Position numbers and translations under genes: made by a program. From the NCBI RefSeq assembly GCF_934202705.1, contig NZ_CAKPYE010000003.1, positions 62,001-126,000 on the forward strand: DNA of 64,000 nucleotides, read 5' to 3'. Below, in pieces: positions 1-8,546 of the stretch. This DNA comes from an uncultured Limosilactobacillus sp. Its GTDB lineage: Bacteria; Bacillota; Bacilli; Lactobacillales; Lactobacillaceae. Below the pieces are notes generated by a model. It worked only from the letters and a program-made list of their open reading frames with translations, had not been told where the DNA came from and ran no database searches. Position 1 is the first letter of the stretch, and each line of letters opens with the position of its first letter.

Positions 1-452
1 CCCGTTGGATGAATTTCAACCCCTTGCACCTGAATCGACCGAATTTCAATTGCGCCACCACCAACGGAACAACCGCCCACCTGAGTATTATGTTTTCCAC
101 CATCGGACAGGTCCAAAATTGCTGTATTCGGATGGTGAATCGGGCTCGGTCCATCCTCTTCCACGAAGCGGATATCAATGCCTGCTTGTTTCGCTAACTC
201 GGGCGCCAGTGGCACCCGAGCATCATCAGGCGGAAATCCCATAATCCCAGCCGCTAGGGCAAAATCAGTCCCATGTCCACGGTGGGTCTGGGCGAATGAT
301 TCATAATAATGAACCGTGACTTTCTTGGGTACTTCTTGAAAAATTGAGCGGGCGGCTTTACCAATGGCCACCGCGCCAGCAGTATGCGAACTAGAGGGCC
401 CGACCATAATCGGTCCAATAATGTCAAATACGCTCCGGTAGTTGCCGCTCAT
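1..452 (-). CDS. sdaAB: L-serine dehydratase, beta subunit (partial, C-terminus outside window)
   Basis: Reads from an ATG at 452 leftwards with no stop before the window edge, giving about 150 residues. The N-terminus has the family's SVFDIIGPIMVGPSSSHTAG block, followed by a conserved HxHRGHGTD-like stretch and DGGKH/GGCSVGGA motifs typical of the beta chain of the two-subunit iron-sulfur L-serine dehydratase, which deaminates serine to pyruvate and ammonia. The catalytic cluster would be in the alpha subunit, expected to follow at lower coordinates outside the window. The start is supported by GAAGGAG about 10 bases upstream. Family assignment is from recognised motifs; the partner subunit is inferred. 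Confidence 0.85.
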   Translation of the reverse strand, partial: MSGNYRSVFDIIGPIMVGPSSSHTAGAVAIGKAARSIFQEVPKKVTVHYYESFAQTHRGHGTDFALAAGIMGFPPDDARVPLAPELAKQAGIDIRFVEEDGPSPIHHPNTAILDLSDGGKHNTQVGGCSVGGGAIEIRSIQVQGVEIHPT

Positions 453-504
453 GATTTGATTACTCCTTCAATGATTTAATACTTTAATTATAAAGCGTTT
501 ACGA

Positions 505-542
505 ACAAAAATGGACCATGATTTTAAATAATCATGATCCAT
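505..542 (-). terminator. Rho-independent terminator of the amidotransferase gene
   Basis: 13-bp stem (511-523 with 530-542, one wobble) around a short A/T loop, followed on the minus strand by TTTTTG. It lies between the amidotransferase stop and the serine dehydratase start, so the two genes are probably separate transcripts. Confidence 0.75.
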
Positions 543-546
543 TTAT

Positions 547-1215
547 TTATTGAGTTACCAAATAGTCAAGAATCCGGAACATCACTTGTTGATTTTGGGC
601 CGGCACCCCATGAGCAATAATCTCTGCCGGGGTCTGATGCAAATCATTATGGTCAAGTGCATATTCACCATCATTAACTACAATCTCTCGAACGTTATCC
701 GCTAATGGTTCAAAGTGAAACTGCAGTCCCACCATGTTATCGAGCACAAAGCCCTGATTTTTGACTAAATCACTCGAGAACAACAGCTGGGCACCATTCG
801 GGATGGAAAACATTTCCTGGTGCCAATGCAGCGCCGTTAACTTATCCGGAATATCTTTAATTACATCCGTTTGTCGGTAGACCGGCGCCCAACCTACTTC
901 TTTGTGCGGAGCAGCACCCACTTTACCACCGAATGCCTTGGCAATTTGTTGGGCGCCAAAACACGCTCCGAAAATTGGCTTACGCTGACCATGCAGTTCA
1001 CGAATCAAAGCCCGTTCTTGATGAATCCAATCGTCATTATCGTTAGGGCTCATCGGGCCACCCAAAATTACGAGCAAATCAGTTTCCGCTGCCGTTGGCA
1101 ACTTATGAAACTGGGCCGGATGATAAATGTATAACTCATGGTCACGGGCGTGTGACCACTCTTTAATTGATCCAGGACCTTCATTCGGGGTGTGCTGCAG
1201 TACATTAATTCGCAT
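547..1215 (-). CDS. Class I glutamine amidotransferase (GATase1) family protein
   Basis: 222 residues from the ATG at 1215, chosen over an upstream ATG because GGAAAGGA sits 6-7 bases before it and homologues start MRINVLQH. The GATase1 triad is visible: nucleophile Cys85 in FGACFGAQQ, and His167/Glu169 in QFHFEP. ILGGPMSP near residue 51 forms the oxyanion strand. Stand-alone proteins of this type resemble the glutaminase half of GMP synthase and are usually annotated as amidotransferases or gamma-glutamyl hydrolases; the acceptor substrate is not visible. A terminator follows it. Confidence 0.8.
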   Translation of the reverse strand: MRINVLQHTPNEGPGSIKEWSHARDHELYIYHPAQFHKLPTAAETDLLVILGGPMSPNDNDDWIHQERALIRELHGQRKPIFGACFGAQQIAKAFGGKVGAAPHKEVGWAPVYRQTDVIKDIPDKLTALHWHQEMFSIPNGAQLLFSSDLVKNQGFVLDNMVGLQFHFEPLADNVREIVVNDGEYALDHNDLHQTPAEIIAHGVPAQNQQVMFRILDYLVTQ

Positions 1216-1312
1216 AATTATCCTTTCCAGCAACGGCAAAGTTGAGTTAGGTTTCGCCTGCACAGACCTAAGATTGACGTTATTTTACTACAAATTCAGT
1301 AATTGTAAATAG

Positions 1313-1903
1313 TTAATGACTGTCAGCAATTCTGGTAAAATTACTGGAAACATCAACATTCGCTGTTGGATGACAACGGGGATCGCCATCACGACTTTGG
1401 TCAACTAAGGCCACCGGTTTGCCGTGGTGAAAAGCAAAGAAATAAGTAATCCGGTTAGGCAGTGGCGGTTCAGTTCCATCATAATTGTAAATTGCGACCA
1501 CGTTGTAGTCATATGGTCCCTTGCCGGATGGTGCCCACCCAATTGAGCCACCATCTGGGGTAATTTCGCGTTTGAGATCATTCGGGTAGTTACCGCCAAC
1601 CGACACATGCAGTTGATTGCTCCCATCATACTTTTGATAGGATTGGTGCATTGTTGGGGCCCACGAGCTAATAAAGGCTTCTAATTGCCGATCCTTTGTC
1701 CCATTCCATAATGCATCAGCTTGACGGTTACTCTGTTGTTTTTCGTCAGTAGTTTGATTGCTCGTTGAGGCCCCCGTAGCTGGTTCCGATGAGCTGCTTT
1801 CCGTCGCCGGATTCCGATGATTCGTCGGTGAACTTTGCTGACCACAGCCCACTAGCAAAATTACCATCCCCAAAATTGATAAACCGACACCAATTCTTTT
1901 CAT
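1313..1903 (-). CDS. DUF4767-type lipoprotein
   Basis: 196 residues. A signal peptide of about 20 residues ends in the lipobox LVGC (Cys20), so the protein should be a diacylglyceryl-anchored lipoprotein on the outer face of the membrane. A Ser/Thr/Gln-rich linker (about 21-60) precedes a globular domain starting ADALWNGTKDRQLEAFISSW, which I recognise as the lactobacillar DUF4767 domain. GAGGAG precedes the ATG. No biochemical role is known to me for this family. It is monocistronic as far as spacing shows. Confidence 0.75.
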   Translation of the reverse strand: MKRIGVGLSILGMVILLVGCGQQSSPTNHRNPATESSSSEPATGASTSNQTTDEKQQSNRQADALWNGTKDRQLEAFISSWAPTMHQSYQKYDGSNQLHVSVGGNYPNDLKREITPDGGSIGWAPSGKGPYDYNVVAIYNYDGTEPPLPNRITYFFAFHHGKPVALVDQSRDGDPRCHPTANVDVSSNFTRIADSH

Positions 1904-1967
1904 TTATTCAAACTCCTCTTCAATTTTCTGTGTCTATTATTAACGATTTTATATAATTTGCCAAGGG

Positions 1968-2714
1968 TTATTTAGCCTTTAAAAACGTTAAGACCGTCGC
2001 ATTCGACCATTTCTCGCAATAGCGGTAGCCCAGATTAAACTGCTTAACCTGTTCTAAGGTTGTTGCCTGTTGACGAGCTAAAAATCGGACCATATTACCA
2101 CGGGCCATTTTTGCTAACGTAGCTTTTTGTTTGGGTCGACCATCAATGATTTCCACAAACCGACATGTGATAAATTGTCGATTTTCATCGGCGTAAGGCT
2201 GAATCGCCTTGCTGTATTCCTGTGAAGCCAAGTTCAGGACTAAGCGATCATTCTGATACAAATCGTTTGCTAACCGGTCGCCCCAAAACTGGTACAGGTT
2301 TTGGGTGCCGTTGACATGCGCCCGATCACCCATCCCAAGACGGTATTGAACAATCCCATCAAACGGGCGAAGCATTCCATAAAATCCTGACATAATCTTG
2401 AGGTGGTGTTGCACATATTTAAGTTCTTCATCAGAGAAGACATCCGGGGCCATATACTGATATTGCAATCCCGTAAAGGCGATGATTGCCGGCGTCAAAC
2501 GATCCCGCAGGTTCATTTGGTGAACCCATTCATAATTTGGTCGTGCCAGTCGCTCACTGCAGTTCCACCATAACCGATGAATTTCCTGATACGAAAGTTG
2601 TCTTAAGTAATTAAGAATTTGGGCCGTTGCCTTTAAATACTGTGGTAATGCTGCCACCGGAAATGCATCTAAATCAGTTTGCATTCGACGGGCAGGTGAA
2701 ATAATAATTTGCAT
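1968..2714 (-). CDS. yaaA: Peroxide stress protein YaaA (UPF0246)
   Basis: 248 residues from the ATG at 2714, which has AGGAG five bases upstream and gives the canonical MQIIISPARRM start; the seven codons further upstream are probably untranslated. Family hallmarks visible are SGFYGMLRPFDGIVQYRLGMG, NLASQEYSKAI and KQKATLAKMARGNMVRFL. Members of this family reduce intracellular free iron and protect DNA during hydrogen peroxide stress in E. coli; a similar role is inferred here. It is divergent from the folT transcript. Confidence 0.9.
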   Translation of the reverse strand: MQIIISPARRMQTDLDAFPVAALPQYLKATAQILNYLRQLSYQEIHRLWWNCSERLARPNYEWVHQMNLRDRLTPAIIAFTGLQYQYMAPDVFSDEELKYVQHHLKIMSGFYGMLRPFDGIVQYRLGMGDRAHVNGTQNLYQFWGDRLANDLYQNDRLVLNLASQEYSKAIQPYADENRQFITCRFVEIIDGRPKQKATLAKMARGNMVRFLARQQATTLEQVKQFNLGYRYCEKWSNATVLTFLKAK

Positions 2715-2791
2715 TTTTCTCCTATTTCCGAACAATAAACGAATAATTAATTTTAAAAATTTGTGAAATAATTAATTATATTAAAAAACCA

Positions 2792-2820
2792 TTGCATAAT
2801 GTTTGCATATAAGCTATATT
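2792..2820 (+). promoter_or_regulatory. Promoter of the folT transcript
   Basis: TTGCAT (2792-2797), 17-bp spacer, TATATT (2815-2820). The predicted start falls at about 2826, at the very 5' edge of the riboswitch P1 helix, so the aptamer begins almost with the transcript. Confidence 0.6.
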
Positions 2821-2822
2821 AC

Positions 2823-2921
2823 GGGTGTTGGGGTAGGAACTTCTGGGTTACTGTCCACCGGAACGGAATGTGAACGGTGGAAGAAGGCGCAAGCTGCCTT
2901 GAAGTTCCGCATTCACCACTC
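2823..2921 (+). ncRNA. Tetrahydrofolate (THF-I, folE/folT-type) riboswitch
   Basis: The region matches the THF-I layout. P1 pairs 2823-2831 with about 2911-2921 and tolerates one mismatch. P2 pairs 2836-2843 with 2901-2908. P3 pairs 2854-2860 with 2875-2881 and carries the GAACGGAATGTG loop that mirrors the conserved GAAYGGGAUGU segment. A short GGCGCAAGCTGCC hairpin lies between P3 and the P2 return strand, followed by GCATTCACC. It precedes a folate-transport S component, as many THF-I riboswitches do. Identification is by eye, not by a covariance model. Confidence 0.8.
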
Positions 2922-2938
2922 GACTAATCGTCAATGTG

Positions 2939-2965
2939 TTCCCTAACAAATTAAAAATCAGGGAG
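2939..2965 (+). promoter_or_regulatory. Candidate Shine-Dalgarno-sequestering hairpin of the THF riboswitch
   Basis: TTCCCT (2939-2944) can pair with AGGGAG (2960-2965), which is the core of the folT ribosome binding site. There is no T-run terminator between the aptamer and the gene, so translational control is more likely than transcription attenuation. The pairing is inferred. Confidence 0.45.
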
Positions 2966-2976
2966 GATGATTGACT

Positions 2977-3531
2977 ATGTCAATTCTATCATTTTCAGGT
3001 CCTCGATGGACCACACGTTATTTAACCCTTGCTGCTATGTTAACGGCCCTTGAAGTCATCTTAGGTAAAATTTCAATTGGTGACCCCGCCGTGCTCAAGA
3101 TCGGTCTGGGTTTTATCGCTACCGCACTGGTTGGTTACTGTCTTGGCCCATGGATGGGCGGAATGGTCATGATCGTTACTGACATCATCAGTAATACCGT
3201 CTTGAACACCGGAAATTTGTTTTTCCCCGGCTTTACGCTTTCTGCCTTTATCTCAGGTGTCATTGCCGGCATGTTCCTTTACAATCAGCAGTTGACCTGG
3301 CAACGGGTATTGATCTACGAATTTTGCCAAATCCTCATTACCAACGTTATTTTTACGACCCTTTGGATCTACATCATGAGTTTAAATGCTAATTCAACTG
3401 GACGGACTTTTACTGCGCTGCTAGCAATCCGTCTGCCCAAGGAGATCATTTCATGGCCCATTCAAAGTTTGATTATCTTGGTGGTCCTCCGCGCCTTCAG
3501 TCGAACGCGTCTGAATAAATTCTCGAAATAA
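2977..3531 (+). CDS. folT: ECF-type folate transporter, S component FolT
   Basis: 184 residues from the ATG at 2977, ten bases after GGGAGG; an in-frame TTG at 2971 is too close to the SD. Six hydrophobic segments are visible, with the S-component signature near the N-terminus (LAAMLTALEVILGKISI) that contacts the shared EcfT subunit. The THF riboswitch upstream makes folate the likely substrate. The ECF ATPases and EcfT are not in this window and are usually encoded once per genome. FolT binds folate outside and delivers it with the shared energising module. Confidence 0.88.
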   Translation: MSILSFSGPRWTTRYLTLAAMLTALEVILGKISIGDPAVLKIGLGFIATALVGYCLGPWMGGMVMIVTDIISNTVLNTGNLFFPGFTLSAFISGVIAGMFLYNQQLTWQRVLIYEFCQILITNVIFTTLWIYIMSLNANSTGRTFTALLAIRLPKEIISWPIQSLIILVVLRAFSRTRLNKFSK

Positions 3532-3534
3532 ATG

Positions 3535-3580
3535 AAAAGCTTGAAATTGAGTGGTTGACAACTCGATTTCAAGCTTTTTT
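3535..3580. terminator. Bidirectional Rho-independent terminator between folT and the DUF915 gene
   Basis: An 18-bp nearly perfect stem (3535-3552 with 3561-3578) is followed by TTTTTT on the plus strand and CTTTTC on the minus strand, between convergent genes. Confidence 0.85.
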
Positions 3581-3581
3581 A

Positions 3582-4373
3582 TTACTTCTGCCAAAGAAAG
3601 TTATTAATTAATTTAAAGATCCGCTGATTTTCATGGAGGCTGCTATGGTTGTACTGCTTTCCATTGAACATTTGGATCCGGAAGGAAGCCGGTCGCTCTC
3701 CCAACATTGCCCGAATTGAACGGGTCGCGGCGTTAGGAACCCGACCATCAGAGCCATGTCCGGTGTTGCCGGCAATTACTAAAACGTGGGCGTGTGGATA
3801 AACCTGCTTGAGGTTATCCATGTGTTGGCGCATCTTTTCCACGTTGGACCGATCACGCGTCCAGCCGGAAAGGCCACCACCAGCAATGACCACTTGTTTT
3901 TGCAATTTTGGCATTCCGGATTGTGAACCATAATCATTCAAATAACTAAATGCGTCCATATTCCCCATTGAGTGGGCAACAAAGTTATACTTAGTCAGCT
4001 GATCACGCTTTTGTAAAGCCAGAATCACATTACGGATATATTTAGCTCCTTCTGCCATATCGGTTTGTTTATTATTGACTAAATTAACTTCCACAATTGG
4101 GTTCCGCTTACCGGCCAGTCGATCACCAGAAATTGTTACCTGGCCATCTTTGGCAACCGTCGCTCGGGCAACGGTCTTGGTTACTCCAGCTTGCTTGGCC
4201 GCTTTAACCATTGATTCTTCAGCATGGTAACTGCTCCCGTATCCATGAATAAAGATGGTGGGCGTCGTGGAATGAACCCACTGCTGGGTTGAGCGTTGTT
4301 TTGCTAATGCCAAACCGCTACTAACCACAACTACCATTGCAGCCACTAGCCACATTAATGACCAATTTTTCAT
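3582..4373 (-). CDS. DUF915 alpha/beta hydrolase, secreted or membrane-anchored
   Basis: 263 residues. An N-terminal hydrophobic segment (about 5-24) looks like a signal peptide or anchor. The alpha/beta-hydrolase fold is shown by the oxyanion strand TIFIHGYGSS (39-48) and the nucleophile elbow VAHSMGN with Ser135; the terminal histidine lies in the YNHSSLHEN segment. This is the lactobacillar DUF915 cell-surface hydrolase family, with esterase or lipase-like activity inferred and substrate unknown. It lies 15 bases downstream of the MFS gene, so the two are probably one transcript. Confidence 0.82.
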   Translation of the reverse strand: MKNWSLMWLVAAMVVVVSSGLALAKQRSTQQWVHSTTPTIFIHGYGSSYHAEESMVKAAKQAGVTKTVARATVAKDGQVTISGDRLAGKRNPIVEVNLVNNKQTDMAEGAKYIRNVILALQKRDQLTKYNFVAHSMGNMDAFSYLNDYGSQSGMPKLQKQVVIAGGGLSGWTRDRSNVEKMRQHMDNLKQVYPHAHVLVIAGNTGHGSDGRVPNAATRSIRAMLGERPASFRIQMFNGKQYNHSSLHENQRIFKLINNFLWQK

Positions 4374-4388
4374 TCAACAACCTCCTTA

Positions 4389-5768
4389 TTAATGCGAATG
4401 TTGGAATTCTTGACGATTGGTGTGGAAGAACTGGGCAATCACTAATGCAAAGCATAAAATAGCAAAACATGTAATAAAGCCAACCTGGATCCCAACCGCT
4501 GAAGTACCAACATGATAGTACCGATCCGTCAGGTTTACCATTGCGACCACAAAGGCCATCCCAAAACTAGCCGCAATCTGCCGGGTCGTGTTAAACATGG
4601 CGACCCCATCCGGCAACTGGTCTTGTGGTAATAGTGCCAACGCCTCCGTCTGCAACGGAATTAACAGCATCACAATTCCAAATTGCCGAACAAATTGCCA
4701 AAAGGCCGCAAAAACCGCGCCACTGTGAACACCAATAAACGCCTGCATCGCAGTTCCAAAGAGATCCACTACCAGTCCATACGTAACCATCCAGCGAATT
4801 GGGTAGCGATCAAAGAGCTTCCCGCTAATTGGCGACAGTAAACCGGTTGATAGCGCCCCTGGTAAAATCACTAGTCCTGAAATAAATGCACTTTGGTGCA
4901 TAACATTTTGGACCAGAAGCGGCAGTAAGATTGTATTGCCATACATTGTTGAAACCAAAAGGCAATTAACCATTACTGCTAACGTAAACTGAGTATGGCG
5001 AAAGATGCGCAGATTCACAAATGGATGCGTACTATGCCACTGGGAACCAATGAATAAGATTAATGATAATAAGCCAATAAACAGCGCTCCGGCCACCCCG
5101 AAGCTCAAGAATGGTTCACTGCCGAAATTAGAAAAGCTATTTAACAAGAACCATAAACTGATACTACACGTCACTAAGCCGGTGACATTAAATTGCGGAT
5201 TTTCCTTTGTGGATAACTTCGGCATCTCCACCCATGACAAGATGAGCGTCACGATAATGAACGGCAAAATCAGGATGAATAGGTACCGCCAACTAAAGAA
5301 ATCGAGGATCAATCCTGCGACCGAAGGCCCGATAATCGGTGAAAAATTAAATGCTAAGCCGACAATGCCCATAACGGCACCTTGGTGACCATCCGCAGCA
5401 TACTTCATCGCCATCACATTGACGAGGGGCATCATAATCCCGGAACCAATGGCCTGGATCATCCGCCCGGCCACAATGATATTAAAGGTTGGTGCGGTTG
5501 CCCCAATGATTGTCCCAATTCCAAAAATGGCGGTAAAAATCAGGAAGAGGTTCCGATAACAATACTTCTTAATCAAGTAAGCACTGACCGGGATCATTAA
5601 AGCATTGACCAGCATATAGCCATTACTAACCCACTGCACCCTGGCAGATGATAAGCCAAACGTCCGCATCAACGTTGGCAGGGCAATGTTCATCATCGTG
5701 GAACACATAATTCCAAAGAAAGTGCCCAGGATCATGATTGATAATACAAATTTTTGTTTTCGACTCAC
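4389..5768 (-). CDS. MFS multidrug exporter, DHA2 family (14-TM type)
   Basis: 459 residues from a GTG at 5768 preceded by AGAGGAG seven bases away; an ATG further upstream lacks an SD. The protein is hydrophobic throughout. It carries the DHA2 motif C-like GLAFNFSPIIGPSVAGLI and the N-terminal NIALPTLMRTFG typical of QacA/EmrB/LmrB-type drug:proton antiporters. The substrate cannot be read from the sequence. It is cotranscribed with the DUF915 hydrolase gene downstream. Confidence 0.85.
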   Translation of the reverse strand: MSRKQKFVLSIMILGTFFGIMCSTMMNIALPTLMRTFGLSSARVQWVSNGYMLVNALMIPVSAYLIKKYCYRNLFLIFTAIFGIGTIIGATAPTFNIIVAGRMIQAIGSGIMMPLVNVMAMKYAADGHQGAVMGIVGLAFNFSPIIGPSVAGLILDFFSWRYLFILILPFIIVTLILSWVEMPKLSTKENPQFNVTGLVTCSISLWFLLNSFSNFGSEPFLSFGVAGALFIGLLSLILFIGSQWHSTHPFVNLRIFRHTQFTLAVMVNCLLVSTMYGNTILLPLLVQNVMHQSAFISGLVILPGALSTGLLSPISGKLFDRYPIRWMVTYGLVVDLFGTAMQAFIGVHSGAVFAAFWQFVRQFGIVMLLIPLQTEALALLPQDQLPDGVAMFNTTRQIAASFGMAFVVAMVNLTDRYYHVGTSAVGIQVGFITCFAILCFALVIAQFFHTNRQEFQHSH

Positions 5769-5870
5769 AATTGACTCCTCTGAATTTGAATGCTTATTCA
5801 GCATACACGCGATCGGAGCAAAACACAATCAAAAACGGCAGAACCCTTGCAAAGTTCCACCGGTTAATAA

Positions 5871-6917
5871 CTAATCACTGACTTTAATATAAGATTTAAT
5901 AACCTTGCGATCCGCCATGGCTTGATAGGCATCATTGATCTGATCCAACGTAAAGGTCTTCGTAAAGACTTTCCCTGGATTAATCTTGCCATCCAAAACT
6001 GCCTTTAAAAGAACTTGTTTATCATATGTCGTCACTGAGGCGGGACCGCCAGCAATCGCGGTGTTGGTATAGAACGGCGCGGTCATATCCATTGCTGGGG
6101 TATGTGGCAAACCAACTCGGCCAACAACTGCCCCAGGACGAGCAACCTTTAAAGCGGTGTTCGTGGATTGCTCTGTTCCCACACATTCAAGGACGGCATC
6201 AGCACCGCTCCCGTGCGTAAGATCCATGATTGCTTTGATTGCCTCATCACCACGGGCCGCGACGTTATCCGTTGCGCCAAATTCAATTGCCAATTGGTGA
6301 CGATCTTCATGTCGACTAGTTGAAATAATTCGACTGGCCCCCCGTAACTTAGCCGCAATAATGGCAGAAAGACCAACGGCACCATCACCCATGACGACTA
6401 CCGTATCACCAGGTTTAACGTTGGCTACGCGGGCTGCGTGATAACCAGTGGCCATCACATCAGCTAAGGTCAAAAGCGACTTCAGCATTCCTTCACTGTA
6501 ATCACTTGGTTGACCCGGAATTTTAACGAGTGCCCATTGACCATGTTGGAACCTGATGTATTCTGCTTGAGTACCTACAGAGAAATTATCATTATGGTCC
6601 TGACAAACACCATCGAAGCCCGCTAAACAAGCAGCGCAATGACCGCAGCCATGGGTAAACGGGGCAATCACAAAATCCCCCGGCTTGACTGTTGTAATAT
6701 CACTGCCAACTGCCTCGACAATGCCCAGGGCTTCATGGCCAGAATTTTCCGAATTCGGTTCCACCGGATTAATTCCCCGAAAGTTCCATAAGTCTGATCC
6801 GCAAACGCATGCCCTGACGACCTTTAAAATCACATCATCAGGCTGCTGAATTCCCGGCTTTGGCGAATCAATAATCTTAACTTCGCCGGATTTAGCAAAA
6901 ATGGCATTCTTCATCAT
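5871..6917 (-). CDS. Zinc-dependent medium-chain alcohol dehydrogenase
   Basis: 348 residues (ATG at 6917, or the adjacent ATG at 6914; AAGGGA upstream). Catalytic zinc ligands are Cys39 (CGSD) and His61-Glu62 (GHE). The structural zinc site is Cys91, Cys94, Cys97 and Cys105. The NAD(P)-binding loop is VVMGDGAVGLSA near 174-186. It is a typical MDR/threonine-dehydrogenase-like enzyme oxidising or reducing an unknown alcohol/aldehyde pair. It is preceded by a perfect 20-bp palindrome, a likely operator, but no regulator gene adjoins it. Confidence 0.85.
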   Translation of the reverse strand: MMKNAIFAKSGEVKIIDSPKPGIQQPDDVILKVVRACVCGSDLWNFRGINPVEPNSENSGHEALGIVEAVGSDITTVKPGDFVIAPFTHGCGHCAACLAGFDGVCQDHNDNFSVGTQAEYIRFQHGQWALVKIPGQPSDYSEGMLKSLLTLADVMATGYHAARVANVKPGDTVVVMGDGAVGLSAIIAAKLRGASRIISTSRHEDRHQLAIEFGATDNVAARGDEAIKAIMDLTHGSGADAVLECVGTEQSTNTALKVARPGAVVGRVGLPHTPAMDMTAPFYTNTAIAGGPASVTTYDKQVLLKAVLDGKINPGKVFTKTFTLDQINDAYQAMADRKVIKSYIKVSD

Positions 6918-6996
6918 TATGACTTCCCTTCACGATACAAAGTTTAACGCTACCACTTTTATTGTAATTCTTCTGCCGATCATTATGAAATACTAA

Positions 6997-7016
6997 TTAT
7001 TAATGATCATTAATAA
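6997..7016. promoter_or_regulatory. Perfect 20-bp palindrome upstream of the alcohol dehydrogenase gene
   Basis: Two 10-bp arms (TTATTAATGA and its complement) with no spacer lie 80 bases upstream of the dehydrogenase start and 25 bases downstream of the MFS stop. The shape fits a dimeric repressor site (MarR or TetR size). The absence of a G/C stem and T-run argues against a terminator. Confidence 0.45.
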
Positions 7017-7040
7017 CTAAAATGTATCAAACGGCACTAC

Positions 7041-8441
7041 CTATTGGCGAGATCGCCGCCCTTGGCAGTGATAATTAATTAGCGACAGGAGCAATGTTAA
7101 GAACGTTAAAGTCACTGTCATCATAAAGTCGAGACGTCCCCCAGCATACGTCCGCATGGCCATCGTTCCGGCTCCATGGTTTTGAAAAATTGCCATTAAA
7201 GACGCGAGAAAGACAACTCCAGTGGCTCCAGCAAATTGTTGAATCATGTTAAATAATGAACTGACGTCCGCCGCATTGTTGGCCGATACATTCACCGTGG
7301 CATTTGAAATCGTGTTTGAAAACGCAAAATTAAACCCCGACCGTAAGATGATAAAGAAAATCATCATCCAAAATGGTGTTAAGTAATCCTGACCCAGCCA
7401 AAATAGCAATCCGCCAATTACAAACAAAGTATTCCCCAAAAGCACCGGCAATTTAAAACCATACCGGTCAGCTAGATGACCCGCAAAAGGAGAAATCATC
7501 GCACCACAAATGGCTCCTGGTAGCAAGATCAGTCCCGAAATAAAGGCAGAAGCATGTAACGTATATTGTGCATAAACCGGAATCACTAGTGAAATCCCAA
7601 TATTAATAAATTGTAAGTTGAAATAATTCCAGCCGTTCAGCGCGACTGCCAAGTGTTTAAAGATTCCGAGATCAACCAGCTCTGTCGGTCCTGTTGTATT
7701 GACTTTGATAAATCCAGCAAAGAGCAGTAGTGACAAACCTAGGAACAACCAAAATTTTCCGTCAAATCCAGTCTTGCCAATCATTGATAAGGCATAGATC
7801 CACACCACCATCGCGGACGCCAGCAACATAAAGCTAGTGGTACTAAATGGCTTAGTTTCAGTTAATTCAATATTTGTAATCAACCATTGACCCAGTAATA
7901 GAGAAACAATCGCAAGCGGCAAAATGAGCCAAAAAATCATCCGCCAAGACATACTCGTGGCTACCAAACCACCATACGTCGGTCCCAACGCCGGGGCAAA
8001 AGAAATCACCATCGCCGCAATTCCCGTCATTGAGCCCAACTTTTCTCGAGGAATTTTCGTAAAAATCAATTGGAACATCATTGGGGTCGAGAGTCCAGTC
8101 GCCGCCGCTTGAATAAACCGTCCCAACAACAAGATCGGAAAATTACCTGCCACCGCGCAAATCACGTCACCAATCATAAAAGCCGCGACCGCAATCAAGT
8201 GCAAATGCTTAATTAAAACCCGCTTCAGTAAAAAGGAAGTGGTCCCCATCACAATCGTCACCATCAATAAGTACCCAGCGGTAATCCATTGCGTCGTATC
8301 CAGTGAAATGCCAAAGACCCGCGATAATTCAGGATAGGTTACGTTAGTTGCCGTTTCCGTTAAAATTCCAATAAAACTTAGCAGTGCCACCGAAAAGATT
8401 GCACCATACGTTCGACCACTCACTCTGTCATTCTTCGCCAA
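7041..8441 (-). CDS. MFS exporter, DHA2 family
   Basis: 466 residues, starting at a TTG (8441) that is seven bases after GAGGAGG; the nearby ATG is out of frame. Hydrophobic throughout, with motif C-like VISFAPALGPTYGGLV and NVTYPELSRVFG at the N-terminus. It is the second DHA2-type exporter in 4 kb and differs clearly from the first. Substrate unknown; drug or organic-ion export is inferred from family. A terminator immediately upstream isolates it from the PhzF/YczE operon. Confidence 0.83.
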   Translation of the reverse strand: MAKNDRVSGRTYGAIFSVALLSFIGILTETATNVTYPELSRVFGISLDTTQWITAGYLLMVTIVMGTTSFLLKRVLIKHLHLIAVAAFMIGDVICAVAGNFPILLLGRFIQAAATGLSTPMMFQLIFTKIPREKLGSMTGIAAMVISFAPALGPTYGGLVATSMSWRMIFWLILPLAIVSLLLGQWLITNIELTETKPFSTTSFMLLASAMVVWIYALSMIGKTGFDGKFWLFLGLSLLLFAGFIKVNTTGPTELVDLGIFKHLAVALNGWNYFNLQFINIGISLVIPVYAQYTLHASAFISGLILLPGAICGAMISPFAGHLADRYGFKLPVLLGNTLFVIGGLLFWLGQDYLTPFWMMIFFIILRSGFNFAFSNTISNATVNVSANNAADVSSLFNMIQQFAGATGVVFLASLMAIFQNHGAGTMAMRTYAGGRLDFMMTVTLTFLTLLLSLINYHCQGRRSRQ

Positions 8442-8455
8442 ATCATTTCCTCCTC

Positions 8456-8491
8456 AAAATAAAAAGCTACGGCAGTCTGCTCTGCCATAGC
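8456..8491 (-). terminator. Terminator of the PhzF-like/YczE-like operon
   Basis: A 10-bp stem (8466-8475 with 8482-8491) is followed on the minus strand by TTTTTATTTT. It lies just upstream of the MFS ribosome binding site. Confidence 0.75.
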
Positions 8492-8546
8492 CATCATGTT
8501 TTCTTATATTTTACTTGAATCCCGTGGCAAAAAGCAAAGGGGGAAA

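Noticed and set aside
1260..1290. Short inverted repeat downstream of the DUF4767 gene region (TTAGGT/ACCTAA)
   Set aside because: Six-bp stem without a T-run; too weak to call.
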